Assembly: GCA_029881995.1 (NCBI GenBank)
Contig: JAOULO010000028.1
Coordinates: forward strand, 1 to 41,817
From: Gammaproteobacteria bacterium
GTDB lineage: Bacteria > Pseudomonadota > Gammaproteobacteria > UBA6429 > Thiohalophilaceae
Direction: 5' to 3'
Length of the DNA: 41,817 nt
The position numbers and the translations under genes were made by a program. Under the pieces are notes generated by a model. It saw nothing but the letters and a program-made list of their open reading frames with translations. It searched no databases and had not been told where the DNA came from. Each line of letters begins with the position of its first letter. The stretch's first letter is position 1. Positions 29,403 to 41,817 of this stretch are shown here, one piece after another.

Positions 29403-32400
29403 TTATTGAGTAGTAAAAGTTAATACATGACGGTTTATTTGATTGCCCGCAATATCATATAACGGTGTGTAAATACTTGTATAAACATCATAACGCCGTG
29501 AAGCAACCAGATCTGTATCTGGTGTATATGTTAAACCTAATCCATTAGGATTCAAGCTCCAGTTCCCGTTTATAAAGCTTCCTGTTACTAAATCATACAC
29601 CCTGACACAATCAGGATTTAGCCTAAATGGATCCACTGCAGTACTGAACTGAACCTGAATAGTGGTATTTACCGGTACTCCCGTAGCCGAGTTAAGTGGA
29701 GCTGTCGAAATAACTGTTCCATTGGTTGTAACTGCTCCTGGCCCAGTGACAAATGTCCTGCTTTGGCTTGTTATTGTATTTGTGGCCAGATCCTCTATAC
29801 CTGATATCTGCAAAGTATATGTACTATTAGCTTGTAAAGCTTGAGGCATATCAAATATAACTGTCAGGAGATCAAGTTCTAGTCTATGCGTAAACTCAAC
29901 TGGGTTAGACAAGCTATCAAATAGACCAATACCAGCTAAAGTTAAACGACTTACAGGTTCATTAAACCTGAAACGTATCCTTGCATTGGTAGGAACATCC
30001 ACCTGCCCATTACTGATGGTACTAGTCGTTATCACTGGAGGAAGCAGATCTTCACCGCGGCTAATGTTAAAACTAACCCATCTCTCGCTTATTGGATTAC
30101 CGGCAAAATCCTCAAGATAACTTCCATTTATTGAGTTTATTCTTACAAATAGTTGTGTCCCTGATAATGGTGGGAAAGTTGGTGTGATGGTAATCGTCCT
30201 GCCGTCTTCTTCCAGTACTTTCGTATGGGGAACTTGATTCGATACAGAACTAAATAATCGTACTGTCTGATCATTGAGCGTTAGAGGGTCTACGAGTTCG
30301 CTCAAACGTAACTGAATACGTACATTACTCGGTACATTCGTCGCATTATTAACCGGACTTGTAGCAACAACAACTCCAGGTGAAAGGTCTGCTCCTGAAG
30401 CTGTAGTAAAGCTATATATATCACTACTAGCCTGATTGTTACCACTCAGATCTTCCACTCCAGAGATATTTAATGTGTAACTGCTATTTGCCTGTAATAA
30501 CTTCTGTGGTCGAAGAATAATCTGAGTCCGGTCTACATTAAACGTAGCATTATAGGGAACGCTACCTTCACTACCAAGCAATGTTACCCCATCAAGGGAA
30601 GTTGACTTGACTGTCTCACTGAAAAATATTCTGAACCGGGCATTTGTAGGAAGATCGGTTTGGCCATCAGATATGGATACTGCTGTAACTGAAGGTGGTA
30701 TAACATCAATTTCTGTACTTGTAGTAAAGCCTTCATTGAAATAGTTACTGTATATATTTGCCAGATCATAGGCTAGTAATCTGAATCGATAATTGCGACC
30801 AGCTTCTAGTGCAGAATCTGGCACAAATGTCATTGTTCGGCCATCTGAAGACAGCCCATAGCTACCTGGGACAAGCTCAAAAGTCGTCCTATCTTCCAGA
30901 TAATGACTATCAAGCCGAACTGGATTCAATGGTTCATCATAACGAACGACAAATACACTATTGGTAGGTACATCAGTTGCCCCATTTGCCGGATCAAACG
31001 ATATGAGTGATAGTCCATCATTGACCTGTACTCCGGTCTGATAAGTACTGTTAGCACTCGGGACGATATTTCCGGCCATGTCATATATATTAGCCACTAT
31101 ATCAGTATGACTCTGATTCTCTGCCAGTGGTGAATGGAGTATCCGTGTTACAACTTGTTCTTCACCATACATTGACAATGTCAGACTACTTGCCTCACCA
31201 GCATAGTACTCCTGCAAACCAACCGGACTCATGTGCTCACTAAAGCGCACCATCTTTTTCGCATTCAAGGGCACATTACTTAATCCGTCTGGTGGACTCA
31301 TACTTACAACTGTTGGCACTACACTGTCTTCTGTAAGTGCTACATCAGTAAGGAAGTTATAAGACCCAATAGTATCTCCGATACTGCTTCCATCAACTGC
31401 CCTCAGATCTGTCGTATAATAAACATAGTGGTAAGTATTCACTGCACTGAGTGGTGAATTTGGTATCAAGCGTACGACTCTATCACCCACCATATTAACT
31501 GTCGCCGGTAATAGTGTCTCACCCTGCATCAGATAAACACTTCTCTCGGTTACTGTTGCTGCATCCAGCGGTTTATTGAAGCGTATTTCGATAGAAGGGT
31601 TAGTCGTACTTACTGTGCCACTTGGGGTCTGGCTCATCAGTGCCAGGTTCACTTCTGGTCCACTATCCACAGTAAAGTAAGATGAGTAATTATTTACTGC
31701 ATTGCCTGCCAGATCAGTCGCTAGACTACTTAGGAAAACATCTATCATTGCACCCGGTTCAAACGGTTGTAGTGGAGTAAACTCAATGGCCTGACCATTT
31801 CCAGTGACGTTAACAGTTCCATCGATTAATAAACCATTTTGAGACACACGCAGGCCGGCGTTGATACTGGCGATGTCGAGTGGTTCACTGGCATATAGCA
31901 CGACAGAACTATTACGATTTACATTGCGACTTCCGATTTGAGGATATGAAATTATGGAAGGTCGTGAATTATCGGAAACTGCTGTAGTAAACACGCTAAT
32001 AAAATCTGACAGGTTATTGCCAGCCAGGTCACGAACCCCATTTGTTGCTAATACAGAGACTACACTATTAGGTGGTAGCTCTTCCAGCAAGGTCAACCGC
32101 ACTGTATTGCCATCAGATGAATAACTCACACTAGGATGTATTACCTCACCATTAACATATAGGGCAAAGTTATCACTATTTAATGTACTATAATCAAGGT
32201 GCTCAGAAAAACTTAAGCTGACTTGTACCCTGGTACTAACATCCATTGCCCCATCAACGGGACTCACCACTTCTACAGTCGGTGATGCCGTATCTAGTAC
32301 TTGTTCGGTTGTAAATCTTGTATATGGAATTAAGTCACTATTTCCTACTAAATCACCAAAACTACCGTATAGGCTAATATTCCTACCTATAGGTAATGGG

Positions 32401-35400
32401 TCGATCGGTATCAATGTTGCCACTGTATTATTAGCACTCAAAATTATCCTGGCCGGAATTGTTCTAATTACACCACCAAAACCACTATACTCTAACCGTG
32501 CGTACAGTGTAGTTGGATCAATTTGTTCACTAAAACTAAATATGACACTGGAGTTAACATCAACATTTGTACTGCTACCAGCTGGGCTAAAGCTAACATT
32601 TACCGATGGTGGCGTATTGTCAACAGTAGCGACACTCTCTGTTGTAAAACTGCTGCTATACCCAGATAATAAATTACCGGCATAATCACATACACCACTA
32701 ATATTTAATGTGTATACGGTACCAGTTGCCAGGCTCTCAGCAGGATTAAAGACTAATACACGATTAAATGATTCCAGTCTAACAGTACCCACCACAGCTT
32801 CACCACCAGCAAGCAACTGGACAGTGCTGTTGTTAATACATACTTCACTTATTCTTTCTTCAAACTTAACGCGAATTTGTCCGCCAATATTTACATCAGT
32901 TGTACCGTTGATAAAGCTTGTGTGCAGGATGGTAGGCGGTATTACGTCTTCACCATCCTGGCCAACAGTAAAGGAATAGTTGATGCCATCAAATGGGTTA
33001 CCCGCAACATCTGTAAATTGATAATATCTCCTGAATCTACCATCATCATAAATACCACTTATAGATACTGAATAAGTATGGCCAGCAAGAAGTGGCTTAA
33101 CCGGCGTCATGGTAATCAGTTGTCGATCTTCACTCAGGGTAAAATTATATGGGATATCGCGAAGCTCAGAATCCTGTAATGCAAACGTTAAGCGGTTTAT
33201 TGACGTTGGATCCAGAGGCTTATTGAGATAGGCCTGAATAATTGCATTTGTTGGTATATTTGTTGCTCCATCATAAATATTTGAACTCACAACAGAACCA
33301 CGGGCAATATCCGCCTGATCAGATGTTGTAAAACCAACCACCTCAGTAGTTGCCTGAACGTTACCACTAAGATCTTCTACACCTGAAATGATTAAAGTAT
33401 AACTGCTGTTTGCCTGCAGAAATTGCTGTGGTCTTATCAGGATAGAGTCACGATTATTATACAATAAAACATGCGCAGATATATCACCTTCACTGCCAGT
33501 AAGCCGTATTTCATTAATGCTATCTGACTTAAGCGGTTCACTAAAATCTACTTTAATTCGACCATTAAGGGGTATATCTGTCTGGCCATTCATGATGGTC
33601 GCCATCACTACAGCTGGTGGGGTAATATCCGTTAACAGGCTAGTGGTAAAACTCTTATCTAAACTATCGTAACGATTGCCTGCAAGATCAACCGCTTGAA
33701 TTGTACGTTTATACTCACGTCCTACGGCCAGTGCCTCATCCGGGATAAAGGTTACGTCTAATCCATCTGGAGATAAACTGTAGGTGCCTGTCACTATTTC
33801 ATTCGTTCTAGCATCATATATATAATGTAGATCAAGGAATAATGGGTTAACCGGTTCACTATACCTAATAGTAAAAACACTGCTCGTTGGCACGTCATGA
33901 TCGAGGTAGAGGTTTGGCTCGTAACCTGTTGTGGTTAGTTCGTTAACAGCCATCCGCTCTCCTGTCTGATAGGTACTATTGCTACCCACAATCTGGTTCC
34001 CAGAATAGTCATATACGTTACCAATAGTGTCTGTGTGACTCTGATTCGATGCCAATGGCGAATGCATTATTCGGGTCACTAAACGGTTGCCGCTTGAAAT
34101 AATAAGACTACTATTCTCATCACTAGAGTAGTACTCCTGCAAACTCAATGGACTCATCGCTTCACTAAATCGAACCATCTTCTGAGCATTTATGGGTACA
34201 TTACTATAACCATCTGGCGGACTCATCCCTAGCACTGTCGGTACAACATTATCTTCCACTAATTCTAAATCAGTGATGAAGTTATATGACCCTATTGTCC
34301 CACCGACATTACTACCATCAGTAGCTCTCAACTCGGTGTTATAGTAAACATAATGGAAAGTATCTACAGCAGTCAGAGGTGCATCAGGTGTCAGCCTGAT
34401 AATACGATCACCTATCAAACTAACGGAAGCAGGCAAAGATTCCTCACCTTGCATCAAATAGATATTATCCGGCGTTACCGTTGCAGCATCCAATGGCTTA
34501 TTGAAGCGCAATTCAATAACCGGGTTAGCTAACCTAAGCGTACCATTGGGTGTCTGGCTTAGCAGTGTAAGATTCACATCGGGGGAACTTTCTATTGTAA
34601 AGTTAGACGAGAAGTTGACTAGCCCATTACCCGCAAGGTCAGTTGCACTGCTAGTCAAAAAAACTTCAATCACAGCTCCTGATGCAAATGGTTGTAGAGG
34701 GGTAAATTCAAATACCATACCATTATTTGTCCCATTAACAGTACCGTCTATAAGCACCCCATTTTGAGAAACAAGCATGGAACTAGTAACACTGGCTACA
34801 TCTAAAGGCTCACGACTATAAAATACGATCGTACTGCTTCGATCTACATCACTACTACCATTTCCAGGATAGATACTATGCACTGATGGACGGCCAGTAT
34901 CTGTAACTGAAGTACTATATACACTTATAAAATCAGCCAGACTATTACCAGCCAGGTCACGAACATCATTTGTAGCTATCACCGATATTACACTATTAGC
35001 AGGAATATTGCTTGACGGCGTAAGCCAGACAGTCCGACTATCACTTGAACGACTAACACTTGGTCGATAGTGAATTCCATTAGCAAACAGAGCAAAGTTG
35101 TTATCATTAACAGTGGAGGGGTCCAGAGGTTCTGAGAAAGTGATCACCACAGGCCTTCTTCTAGACACTCCAACATCAAGGGCCCCATTAGCTGGGCTTA
35201 TAGACTCAACCACAGGTGCAGTAGAATCTAAGGCAATTCCAGTAAAAAATGAACTATCAAAATAGTTAGCGCGATTACCCGAAACATCTCTTACATCATC
35301 ATAAATACTGTTATCCGTTATAAATATTTGAGTATTTGCTGGCAGTGGGTCATTCGGAATAAATGTTGCGACATTATTCGTAGCATTCATGACATATTGT

Positions 35401-38400
35401 CCAGGGACAATGATCGTCCCAGCGGCAGCTGTTCCAATATCATAATAAATTGTAATATTGCTTAGTGAGGTAGGATCAATTGCTTCACTAAAATTAAATA
35501 CGATATTCGAATTTACATCTATATTCTGAGAACCAGATGATGGTGTTATACTAACTGTTGGTCTAGTGATGTCTCGACTGGCTTCAGAATTTGTAGTAAA
35601 ACTACTGCTGTACGTTGTAACAAAGTTACCAGCATAATCACACAACCCACTTATATTTAATGTGTAAGTTGTATTTTCTGATAAATCAGTAGACGGACTA
35701 AAAGTAACTACCCTTTGATCTCTATCTAGTGTGACATTACCTGATATGACCTCTGTACCCGACAGTAGTTGTACCGTATTTTCACTAACACATGTAGCAC
35801 TTAGCCGCTCAGCAAATTCGACCCGAATACGACTATTTACCGCCAAGTCAATGGTTCCATCAGGTATGCTGATATTACTCACAACAGGTAAAACAAGGTC
35901 ATTTCCGTCATAACCAACACTAAAGCTGTAATTCAACCTTCCAAACCAATTTCCCGCCAGGTCGTAAATTCCCGAAATGGAACCAGAATAAGATTGACCG
36001 GAAGCCAAAGGAGAGTCAGTTGTAAATATAACAGTTCTACCATCTGGCCCAACCTCCGAATTGAGTATTTGACCACTACTAAACCCACCCCCATACAACC
36101 TCAGTGTTGCAGTAGCAACTGACACAGGATCCACAGGCTCACTTAGATACAACCTGATTTTTGTGTTAGATGAAACATATGTATCTCCATCTAATGGGCT
36201 GTAGCTGCTGATGGAACCATTTGATATGTCAATTATGTTACTTGTGGAAAAATTTATAGTCACAGATTCTGTCATCAAATTACCACTCAGATCTCGAGCC
36301 CCATTAATATTCAGGCTGTAGTTGGCATTTATGTCCAGTGGTAACCTTGGTGATACTGATACAACGCGGTTAAAATAGGATAATGAACGGTCGATTGCGA
36401 CAGGTTCACCATTAGAATCAAGGAGGTTAATACCTGATATTGAGTGGCTGCTGATAGACTCATTAAAGCCAATATTTAGAACGACATTTCTTGGTACATT
36501 TGTCTGACCATCTGAAATAGTTGTAAACAAAACCTCAGGCCTAACAATATCTTCATCAAATGAAGTAATAAAATAGGCATTCGTTTGATTAAAATTGTTA
36601 CCAAATAAGTCGGTTAAACCCGACATAAGTGATATATTATATCTTCTCCCTACTGCAAATACCTCATCCGGTACAAAATGCAATATTCGGTTGTTTTCTG
36701 TCAATGAAATTGTACCAGGTATTCGACTTGAGGTGATGCTGTCTAAAACATAGAAGTTTCCAGGAATAACTGTGGCTGGATCAAGGGGCTCATCCATTAC
36801 AACAGTAATTATAGAATTGACAGGTACGTCTCTGTCCCCCCAGGCTGGATTATAATTTAATACACGAGGCCTTTGAAAATCAGATGTGTTACCTGTTGTA
36901 AAGCTGCTGCTAAATTGTGTAGCTAGTGAATTTCCAGCAACATCCCGGACTTGCTGAACAATGAGATCATAAGAAGTGTAGTCACCTAGAATTGCATCAG
37001 GCCTGAATAATAACTGCGTATTATTATTCAACAATTGAATAGTGCCGTTCACGGGAACAGAATTATTTAAAAGCTGGATACTATTCTGTGTAACAGATTC
37101 AGATAATAATGGTTCATTAAAGTCGATTATAATTAAACTATTTTCCGCAATATCCACTGTACCATTAACTGGGCTTACACTTACAACAACGGGTGGATTA
37201 ATATCTGGGTTCAATGGATCGGTTTGCTGATTTATTTCAGTTAAATCACTGATACCATCTCCATCAGAATCATTATTAAGCGGATTTGTTCCTCTATTTA
37301 CTTCATCAAAGTCATTCAATCCATCATTATCACTATCAGGATTAAGTGGGTCTGTACCATAGATCGTTATTTCCTGATTATCACTCAGTCCATCACTGTC
37401 TGAATCTTGTTGTACTGGTAACACGATACTCTGTGCATTACCAATATTGCTGGCAAGGTCAACCGCCGTTGCTGTAACACTTATCTCACCTGTACTACCC
37501 CTTGGTAATGTATAACTCACCTGATAAGGGTACGATGTATCAGTCGCAATAATTTCTCCATTAACAATAAAGTCGACAGAAACGACAAACACATCGTCAT
37601 CCGCATTTGCAGAAATTGTTATTTCTTGTCCTTCAACAATATCATCACCGCTTACTGGAGATGTTATTGTTAATGTCGGTGCAATCGTCCCTTCATCTCT
37701 AAAATCGATAATTTGACTAATGTAAAAGCGGGATGTTCCAGTTGTTGCAGGTTTAATATCTACTTGAACCCCATCAGAAGATGTAATGTAAACGTATGGT
37801 GCTGCTGAAGATATCCCCGAAATATTTCCCGTTCTTCCACTAACTCCATGCATCAACATATCCTGCAAATTTGGAGTTTCAGGATTTGTTGTACTCATGA
37901 TACCCAAAGGCGTACTATCACTAACCAGCCCTGTGAATACTAGATTACCAAACGCCGCATGGACATCCATGAGCCGGGCATTAGCCCCGCCAAACCCACC
38001 TCTAAATACTGGGATAACAGGATCTGAGTAATCAACAACACGCAGGCTTGCTGCGGTACCAAAGTATGCATACGGGGGTACCAGTTGAACATCAAATGAC
38101 TCAGCGTTTAACTCTATAGTACTAATTGCTGACGGATTACCTGGTACGGAGACATCTATAAAACTTGCAGGTGCATTGCCATTCGAAACAACGGCGACGC
38201 CATTTGCCACATCAACACCATTTGCAGTTCCAATTGTGTCGACACTCCCGACAATTCTTGGGTTAGACATATTTCCCAGTGCGATAATTTGTAAGCCGTT
38301 GCCACCATCGGCAATATATACGTGATCACCCCGCACTACCAAATCAATTGCATACCCTGGTGTGTCGACTGTAAATAATAAATTTGGTACAGCCGGATTA

Positions 38401-39833
38401 CTTATATCAACAATGTGTAGGCCATTGAAACCAGCTGCTATAAATGCGTAATTATCCCTTACTTTTATATCATTGGCATTCCCCAGCAATGAAAATGTTG
38501 ACTCAATAACAGGTGCGGTTTTATCTGAAACATTAACAACATACATTCCACCTGGACCACCAGCAATATATGCATAATCACCATTCACATCTACATTGTT
38601 ACCAAAAGTTGGCAAATCAATATGAGATAGTACCGTTGGTGAAAATGATCTTACATTTATATTAGTAGTATCCGTATGTCCACTATTAGTAACAGTAACT
38701 TGCGCCAGCCCACTATTAGCGGCAAACACTTCTCCACTTACAACGCCAAAATTCACTATCGACAAGTCACTCGAAATATAATTTGTTCCTGTACTTGTAT
38801 TTGTTAAATCTATCTGGTTACCATCAAGCAATTGACCAGTAACGGTTAACTGTGCACTATTTTCTGTATAAATAGTGTTATATGCCAGAATAAAATTATT
38901 CGGTGTAACATTAATTGAGACTAACGCATCAGAAAGATTTACGTCATTAACATCGACTGGACTTGACCCTACCTGGATTTCCAGAAGGTCATTTACTCCA
39001 TCACCATCGCTATCCATTAATAATGGATTTGTTACATAGCCATCAAGCCCGGCTATAACCTCTTCACCATCACTAATACCATCACCATCAGTATCTGCAA
39101 CGTTAATATCAGTTCCAATTTGGTACTCTTCAAGCGCTGTTAAGCCATCACCATCCTGATCCTCATGAGCATCAACTGGGTCGCCTGGATTCAGGCCATT
39201 GGTAGTTTCAAAATCATCTGGTAAACCATCACCATCAAGGTCACCACTCGTATTAACCTGGACGCCATGAGTTACCAATACACCATCTTTACGAATACTG
39301 ATGAGTGCAAATCCATTACTTACAGCTGTTACTAATCCATCTGAGCTAACAGTTGCGATAGCTGGGTTGGTAGAAAAATAATTTACGCCTGAAGTGGCCG
39401 AAGAAACATCTCGGGTACTTGAGTCCTGGTAAGTTGCAGTAATATTTAACTGGACAGTATTACCAATTGATCCTATTGAAGATACCCCTGTAGGAAAGAC
39501 AGTTAGCGATACAGGTATCGGCTCAGGATTTTCAAAAAAAATCTCACCGATCTGTAGTTGGGTAAAGCCACCGTTAGGAACAATAAAATATTCACTCTGT
39601 CCGGAACTTGTTAATCCATCGGGTGTAAGGCATGTTGCACGGGCACGGATCTGCCCCTGATTAGCAGGAACGTTTGGCATTTGCCAACTGCCATCGGCTG
39701 CCGCCTGAACGGTACGATTTAGAATGTTGACGACACAGTTTTCATCTAACACTGCCTCAACTGGCATCGAAGTCATTAAAAGAGTTGTTAAAACTACATG
39801 AAACGATTTTTTTACCAGATTAGACGAAAACAT
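29403..39833 (-). CDS. Giant secreted/surface protein with LVIVD repeats, calcium loops and 24 Ig-like domains (3476 aa)
   Basis: A signal peptide occupies residues 1-27 ([16 protein letters not shown]). Then come: a Big_2-like Ig domain (about 105-195); thrombospondin-3-type calcium loops (about 197-280, [28 protein letters not shown]); a second Big_2-like domain (300-395); LVIVD-type beta-propeller repeats (about 398-678, [10 protein letters not shown]); an Ig-like domain (718-805); a second set of calcium loops (807-877); and from about 877 to the end 24 Ig-like domains of the SbsA/Big_5 type, each with P-x-V, D-V-x-x-N, F-x-E-P-L-D and D-L-A-G-N landmarks. The Ig part is a nine-domain higher-order repeat. 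There is no LPXTG, autotransporter barrel or recognised sorting tail. A role in adhesion or the cell surface is inferred. It follows the partial Ig protein gene by 140 bases. Confidence 0.9.
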   Translation of the reverse strand: MFSSNLVKKSFHVVLTTLLMTSMPVEAVLDENCVVNILNRTVQAAADGSWQMPNVPANQGQIRARATCLTPDGLTSSGQSEYFIVPNGGFTQLQIGEIFFENPEPIPVSLTVFPTGVSSIGSIGNTVQLNITATYQDSSTRDVSSATSGVNYFSTNPAIATVSSDGLVTAVSNGFALISIRKDGVLVTHGVQVNTSGDLDGDGLPDDFETTNGLNPGDPVDAHEDQDGDGLTALEEYQIGTDINVADTDGDGISDGEEVIAGLDGYVTNPLLMDSDGDGVNDLLEIQVGSSPVDVNDVNLSDALVSINVTPNNFILAYNTIYTENSAQLTVTGQLLDGNQIDLTNTSTGTNYISSDLSIVNFGVVSGEVFAANSGLAQVTVTNSGHTDTTNINVRSFSPTVLSHIDLPTFGNNVDVNGDYAYIAGGPGGMYVVNVSDKTAPVIESTFSLLGNANDIKVRDNYAFIAAGFNGLHIVDISNPAVPNLLFTVDTPGYAIDLVVRGDHVYIADGGNGLQIIALGNMSNPRIVGSVDTIGTANGVDVANGVAVVSNGNAPASFIDVSVPGNPSAISTIELNAESFDVQLVPPYAYFGTAASLRVVDYSDPVIPVFRGGFGGANARLMDVHAAFGNLVFTGLVSDSTPLGIMSTTNPETPNLQDMLMHGVSGRTGNISGISSAAPYVYITSSDGVQVDIKPATTGTSRFYISQIIDFRDEGTIAPTLTITSPVSGDDIVEGQEITISANADDDVFVVSVDFIVNGEIIATDTSYPYQVSYTLPRGSTGEISVTATAVDLASNIGNAQSIVLPVQQDSDSDGLSDNQEITIYGTDPLNPDSDNDGLNDFDEVNRGTNPLNNDSDGDGISDLTEINQQTDPLNPDINPPVVVSVSPVNGTVDIAENSLIIIDFNEPLLSESVTQNSIQLLNNSVPVNGTIQLLNNNTQLLFRPDAILGDYTSYDLIVQQVRDVAGNSLATQFSSSFTTGNTSDFQRPRVLNYNPAWGDRDVPVNSIITVVMDEPLDPATVIPGNFYVLDSITSSRIPGTISLTENNRILHFVPDEVFAVGRRYNISLMSGLTDLFGNNFNQTNAYFITSFDEDIVRPEVLFTTISDGQTNVPRNVVLNIGFNESISSHSISGINLLDSNGEPVAIDRSLSYFNRVVSVSPRLPLDINANYSLNINGARDLSGNLMTESVTINFSTSNIIDISNGSISSYSPLDGDTYVSSNTKIRLYLSEPVDPVSVATATLRLYGGGFSSGQILNSEVGPDGRTVIFTTDSPLASGQSYSGSISGIYDLAGNWFGRLNYSFSVGYDGNDLVLPVVSNISIPDGTIDLAVNSRIRVEFAERLSATCVSENTVQLLSGTEVISGNVTLDRDQRVVTFSPSTDLSENTTYTLNISGLCDYAGNFVTTYSSSFTTNSEASRDITRPTVSITPSSGSQNIDVNSNIVFNFSEAIDPTSLSNITIYYDIGTAAAGTIIVPGQYVMNATNNVATFIPNDPLPANTQIFITDNSIYDDVRDVSGNRANYFDSSFFTGIALDSTAPVVESISPANGALDVGVSRRRPVVITFSEPLDPSTVNDNNFALFANGIHYRPSVSRSSDSRTVWLTPSSNIPANSVISVIATNDVRDLAGNSLADFISVYSTSVTDTGRPSVHSIYPGNGSSDVDRSSTIVFYSREPLDVASVTSSMLVSQNGVLIDGTVNGTNNGMVFEFTPLQPFASGAVIEVFLTSSATDLAGNGLVNFSSNFTIESSPDVNLTLLSQTPNGTLRLANPVIELRFNKPLDAATVTPDNIYLMQGEESLPASVSLIGDRIIRLTPDAPLTAVDTFHYVYYNTELRATDGSNVGGTIGSYNFITDLELVEDNVVPTVLGMSPPDGYSNVPINAQKMVRFSEAMSPLSLQEYYSSDENSSLIISSGNRLVTRIMHSPLASNQSHTDTIGNVYDYSGNQIVGSNSTYQTGERMAVNELTTTGYEPNLYLDHDVPTSSVFTIRYSEPVNPLFLDLHYIYDARTNEIVTGTYSLSPDGLDVTFIPDEALAVGREYKRTIQAVDLAGNRYDSLDKSFTTSLLTDITPPAVVMATIMNGQTDIPLNGRIKVDFSEPLKSDSINEIRLTGSEGDISAHVLLYNNRDSILIRPQQFLQANSSYTLIISGVEDLSGNVQATTEVVGFTTSDQADIARGSVVSSNIYDGATNIPTNAIIQAYLNKPLDPTSINRLTFALQDSELRDIPYNFTLSEDRQLITMTPVKPLLAGHTYSVSISGIYDDGRFRRYYQFTDVAGNPFDGINYSFTVGQDGEDVIPPTILHTSFINGTTDVNIGGQIRVKFEERISEVCINNSTVQLLAGGEAVVGTVRLESFNRVLVFNPAESLATGTVYTLNISGVCDYAGNLLSGYSSSFTTESVATVDNTPPSVNVSFSPAGSSTNVDVNSSVIFSFSEQIDPTTLYARLEYSGFGGVIRTIPARIILSANNTVATLIPIDPLPIGRNISLYGSFGDLVGNSDLIPYTRFTTEQVLDTASPTVEVVSPVDGAMDVSTRVQVSLSFSEHLDYSTLNSDNFALYVNGEVIHPSVSYSSDGNTVRLTLLEELPPNSVVSVLATNGVRDLAGNNLSDFISVFTTAVSDNSRPSIISYPQIGSRNVNRNSSVVLYASEPLDIASINAGLRVSQNGLLIDGTVNVTGNGQAIEFTPLQPFEPGAMIDVFLSSLATDLAGNAVNNYSSYFTVDSGPEVNLALMSQTPSGTVSTTNPSIEIRFNKPLDAATVTERSVYLMQGETLLPATVNMVGDRVVRLIPNSPLSAVNTYHYVYYTTDLRAVDGSSIGDTIGSYNFLTDVALTEDSVVPTVVSMSPPDGLSNVPLNAKKMVRFSEHMSPVGLQEYYAGEASSLTLSMYGEEQVVTRILHSPLAENQSHTDIVANIYDMAGNIVPSANSTYQTGVQVNDGLSLISFDPANGATDVPTNSVFVVRYDEPLNPVRLDSHYLEDRTTFELVPGSYGLSSDGRTMTFVPDSALEAGRNYRFRLLAYDLANIYSNYFNEGFTTSTEIDVIPPSVTAVSISDGQTDLPTNARFRIFFSETVKSTSLDGVTLLGSEGSVPYNATFNVDRTQIILRPQKLLQANSSYTLNISGVEDLSGNNQASSDIYSFTTASGADLSPGVVVATSPVNNATNVPSNVRIQLRLSELVDPLTLNDQTVRLFSSVSNQVPHTKVLEEDGRTITITPTFPPLSGTQLFVRINSINGSYLEDFAGNPISERWVSFNISRGEDLLPPVITTSTISNGQVDVPTNARIRFRFNEPVSRLTLAGIGLFDSLSNPVEFTHRLELDLLTVIFDMPQALQANSTYTLQISGIEDLATNTITSQSRTFVTGPGAVTTNGTVISTAPLNSATGVPVNTTIQVQFSTAVDPFRLNPDCVRVYDLVTGSFINGNWSLNPNGLGLTYTPDTDLVASRRYDVYTSIYTPLYDIAGNQINRHVLTFTTQ
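31023..33943. repeat. Higher-order repeat unit II (Ig domains 11-19)
   Basis: About 2.92 kb encoding nine Ig-like domains, each matching its counterpart in unit I in the same order. The third round begins at about 31022 and runs as far as its third domain before diverging. Edges are approximate. Confidence 0.75.
33944..36874. repeat. Higher-order repeat unit I (Ig domains 2-10)
   Basis: About 2.93 kb. Anchors such as [18 protein letters not shown] and CDYAGN recur in unit II after 2.93-2.95 kb. Divergence at DNA level is considerable, so the duplication is old or under selection for variation. Edges are approximate. Confidence 0.75.
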
Positions 39834-39973
39834 AATCTTCCAGGTCCCTGTGTTATCTTTATATTTTTATAAAATTTGCAAAATGTTATAGTTTATATTA
39901 TTCAACAACACTTAATAAATTCACTTAGACAATATCGAGATATAATCTGAATATTTATTATTTGGTCAAATAA

Positions 39974-41817
39974 TTACTGACAATATCTACCTCTCAGATA
40001 CGTAACTGTCGTATTAGTCTGATCACAATACAGCCCATATTGAGGATCTCCACAATAATTACTATGTGCTTCTTCTCGCTCATTCAACAGTCTCAAATCA
40101 TTATCATATTCAGAATATATTGGATTAAATGCAGCATCACATTCAGCTTGTGAGTTGTATCGTACACCGGTTGCAAACCTGGTTTTATAACGATTCATTA
40201 AATCAATATATGCGTTACTGTGTTTTAATTCATGAAGTATAGTTGAACCAATTATTTCTAGTGGTACAGGCTCAATCGAACAATTCACTACATCCTGCCC
40301 AAATATATCTTGCCGTGCCTGCATTTGTGAATAGACATTCACTCTCCATCCTGGTCCAGGTGTTATATCACCTGTAATAACAAACCTTTGGGAACCTGAC
40401 TCGCAATAAGGACGACACCTGAAAGTGAATTCTATATCAGTGTATTGCTCACCCCATACATCATCACGATGATCTGGACGCAAAGTTCCTACAAAGTCTA
40501 TAACATCATGTGGAGGATATGCTGATGGTTCAGGAACCCTTAACACAGGAATAGGTTCTACCACATGAATTTTTTCACCGTCAGCCGAACAGGTTTCACA
40601 GGGATTCGCTGGTTCATCAAAAAGATTTGGTGCGGTATCTGCCTGACCATTTGAGCAATATGGGACTTTGCAATCACCAGGAGTATCTATCAGACGTGGA
40701 TCATCGCTTACATTCTGACACTCTGTGCAAGCAGCAACAATTCCCTGGCAGATTGGACAACTACCTACACAACTAGAAGGTATTGGTACACTAGAACAAA
40801 ACCAACCAGCCTTAATGATTCCAACTCCTGTATTTGACTTGATTACACTTCCATCCAGCGAGACAGTTCCAAGACCAATCGAGACAAATTCTTCCAGATC
40901 ATGATCGTACGAATACATCTCAACTTGTGCACCGGGAAGATGCCCATCTACATTTGGCATAGTTATTTTTGCAGGCGGATCAAATCGTGTACCTGCTGGC
41001 TGGATAGTGACAATAAACTGTGGTTGCATACCATTGGGAGGTGCCATTGGAACCTTGGATGCATTCACAGGTGTAGCGGAGACTAAGCCTTCTCGTGAGC
41101 CATCAGGAAAAGTGACTGAACCTGCCCGTACTTCCAGTTTAAAGCCTGGAACTTCAGGTATAGTTATTTCAACATCTTCACGACCTGCCAGTGTAGCGTT
41201 GGTTGTATTCAACCGAACCAGGTAGATGGGTGCTGACAAAGGATTGTCAACACCTGCAATCGTCACAATGTTATATGACAATGTTGGCCACTCACCGGGA
41301 ACGCTGGTGGTACTGCCATCGGCTAAAAGATGTACGGGGCCCACTGGAACTTCCGTAATAGTAAATCGACCCTGAGTATCAGTAACTGACTGGCGTGTTG
41401 TGCCATCAACACGAATGGTAACCCCCGGCAAAGGAGTATCCTGATTATCCAGCACAACACCACTGATACGCGTATTACCTGGGTCAGCTGGCACAAATGC
41501 TGAGGCTGTAAAACCTGCATTCAAGCTTGTCCCTACCAGGGTTGCCGTCACCCTATGGTTATCCATGCCAACTTCTGTTCCTAAAGTTAGCTGAGCACTT
41601 GCCCGGCCATCACTATCAGTTTGAGTGGTATAAGTGGTACTGCCATTCTGAAATTGACCACCACCCCGCGTTACCGCAAATTCAACCTGTACATTTTGAA
41701 TAACGTTAGCACCGGAGTCCGTTACCACTGCCACAAAGGGGTGCGGTAATGGCTGATTAATAGATCCACGCTGATTATTACCCGAATTCACACTCACCTT
41801 ATCGCCTGGATTGGGTG
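39974..41817 (-). CDS. Ig/carboxypeptidase-regulatory-domain protein with C-terminal HExxH domain, 5' end outside window
   Basis: The open frame continues past the window edge, so only the C-terminal ~614 residues are seen. In order: a Big_1/invasin-like Ig domain (HPFVAVVTDSGANVIQNVQVEF, split by its usual DGRASAQLTLG); a carboxypeptidase-regulatory-like domain (ISGVVLDNQDTPLPGVTIRV, QGRFTITEVPVGP); a beta-rich domain resembling those ahead of RHS regions (KLEVRAGSVTFPDGSREGL, IIKAGWFC); a Cys-rich segment with several CxxC pairs; and a C-terminal domain with HELKH at 40220-40234, a zinc-metallopeptidase signature (ILHELKHSNAY), with EREEAH further on as a possible third-ligand region. This layout resembles polymorphic-toxin or surface-protease carriers. 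It precedes the giant protein gene on the same strand. No obvious immunity gene follows. Confidence 0.75.
   Translation of the reverse strand, partial: PNPGDKVSVNSGNNQRGSINQPLPHPFVAVVTDSGANVIQNVQVEFAVTRGGGQFQNGSTTYTTQTDSDGRASAQLTLGTEVGMDNHRVTATLVGTSLNAGFTASAFVPADPGNTRISGVVLDNQDTPLPGVTIRVDGTTRQSVTDTQGRFTITEVPVGPVHLLADGSTTSVPGEWPTLSYNIVTIAGVDNPLSAPIYLVRLNTTNATLAGREDVEITIPEVPGFKLEVRAGSVTFPDGSREGLVSATPVNASKVPMAPPNGMQPQFIVTIQPAGTRFDPPAKITMPNVDGHLPGAQVEMYSYDHDLEEFVSIGLGTVSLDGSVIKSNTGVGIIKAGWFCSSVPIPSSCVGSCPICQGIVAACTECQNVSDDPRLIDTPGDCKVPYCSNGQADTAPNLFDEPANPCETCSADGEKIHVVEPIPVLRVPEPSAYPPHDVIDFVGTLRPDHRDDVWGEQYTDIEFTFRCRPYCESGSQRFVITGDITPGPGWRVNVYSQMQARQDIFGQDVVNCSIEPVPLEIIGSTILHELKHSNAYIDLMNRYKTRFATGVRYNSQAECDAAFNPIYSEYDNDLRLLNEREEAHSNYCGDPQYGLYCDQTNTTVTYLRGRYCQ

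Overview
The window looks like a chromosomal piece of a gammaproteobacterium, probably a sulfur-oxidising or related chemotroph. The grounds are a split class II (B12-dependent) ribonucleotide reductase of the nrdJa/nrdJb type known from Pseudomonas, a DegQ-type protease, a Sat-type ATP sulfurylase standing alone, and dispersed intergenic palindromes of a gammaproteobacterial kind. No rRNA, tRNA, CRISPR array, intact transposase or phage module was found. Taxonomy is inferred from gene types only.

Layout. (1) 1-4230 is visibly AT-rich accessory DNA, all on the minus strand: a single-pass membrane protein, a lipoprotein, a 46-residue membrane protein, a truncated gene start, three copies of a 35-bp repeat, and a compact three-gene unit encoding a membrane protein, a ComEC-like metallo-beta-lactamase-fold hydrolase and a PIN-like nuclease candidate. 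(2) 4242-7685 holds nrdJb and nrdJa (minus), separated by palindromic repeats. Upstream (7686-8581) are two NrdR-box-like sites, two DnaA-box-like sites, a promoter candidate and a duplicated intergenic element. (3) 8582-9973 is a DegQ/HtrA protease (plus). (4) 10126-19980 is a plus-strand signalling block: a PAS histidine kinase, a membrane-tethered PhnD-type binding protein, a very large Cache-HAMP-GAF-PAS4 histidine kinase, a protein with five PAS domains and no output domain, and a stand-alone receiver. The two kinase cores are close paralogues and the receiver is the only phosphoacceptor in the block, so a converging phosphorelay is plausible. (5) 20248-21435 is sat, with a structured leader and a bidirectional terminator.

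(6) 21519-28677 (minus) is a tightly packed seven-gene operon: fibronectin-III-like membrane protein, M20-family N-carbamoyl-amino-acid/allantoate-type amidohydrolase, isochorismatase-fold amidase, sodium:solute symporter, a 40-residue membrane microprotein, an aspartate-carbamoyltransferase-like protein and a glutamine-dependent asparagine synthetase. The carbamoyltransferase keeps the carbamoyl-phosphate residues but lacks two residues that bind aspartate in the E. coli enzyme. The operon therefore looks like an uncharacterised ureido/carbamoyl metabolism pathway rather than pyrimidine synthesis. This is the best candidate here for an undescribed system.

(7) 28971-41817 (minus) encodes surface or secreted proteins: the 3' part of an Ig/carboxypeptidase-regulatory-domain protein ending in an HExxH domain, a 3476-residue protein with 24 Big_5-type Ig-like domains arranged in a nine-domain higher-order repeat, and a small membrane coiled-coil protein.
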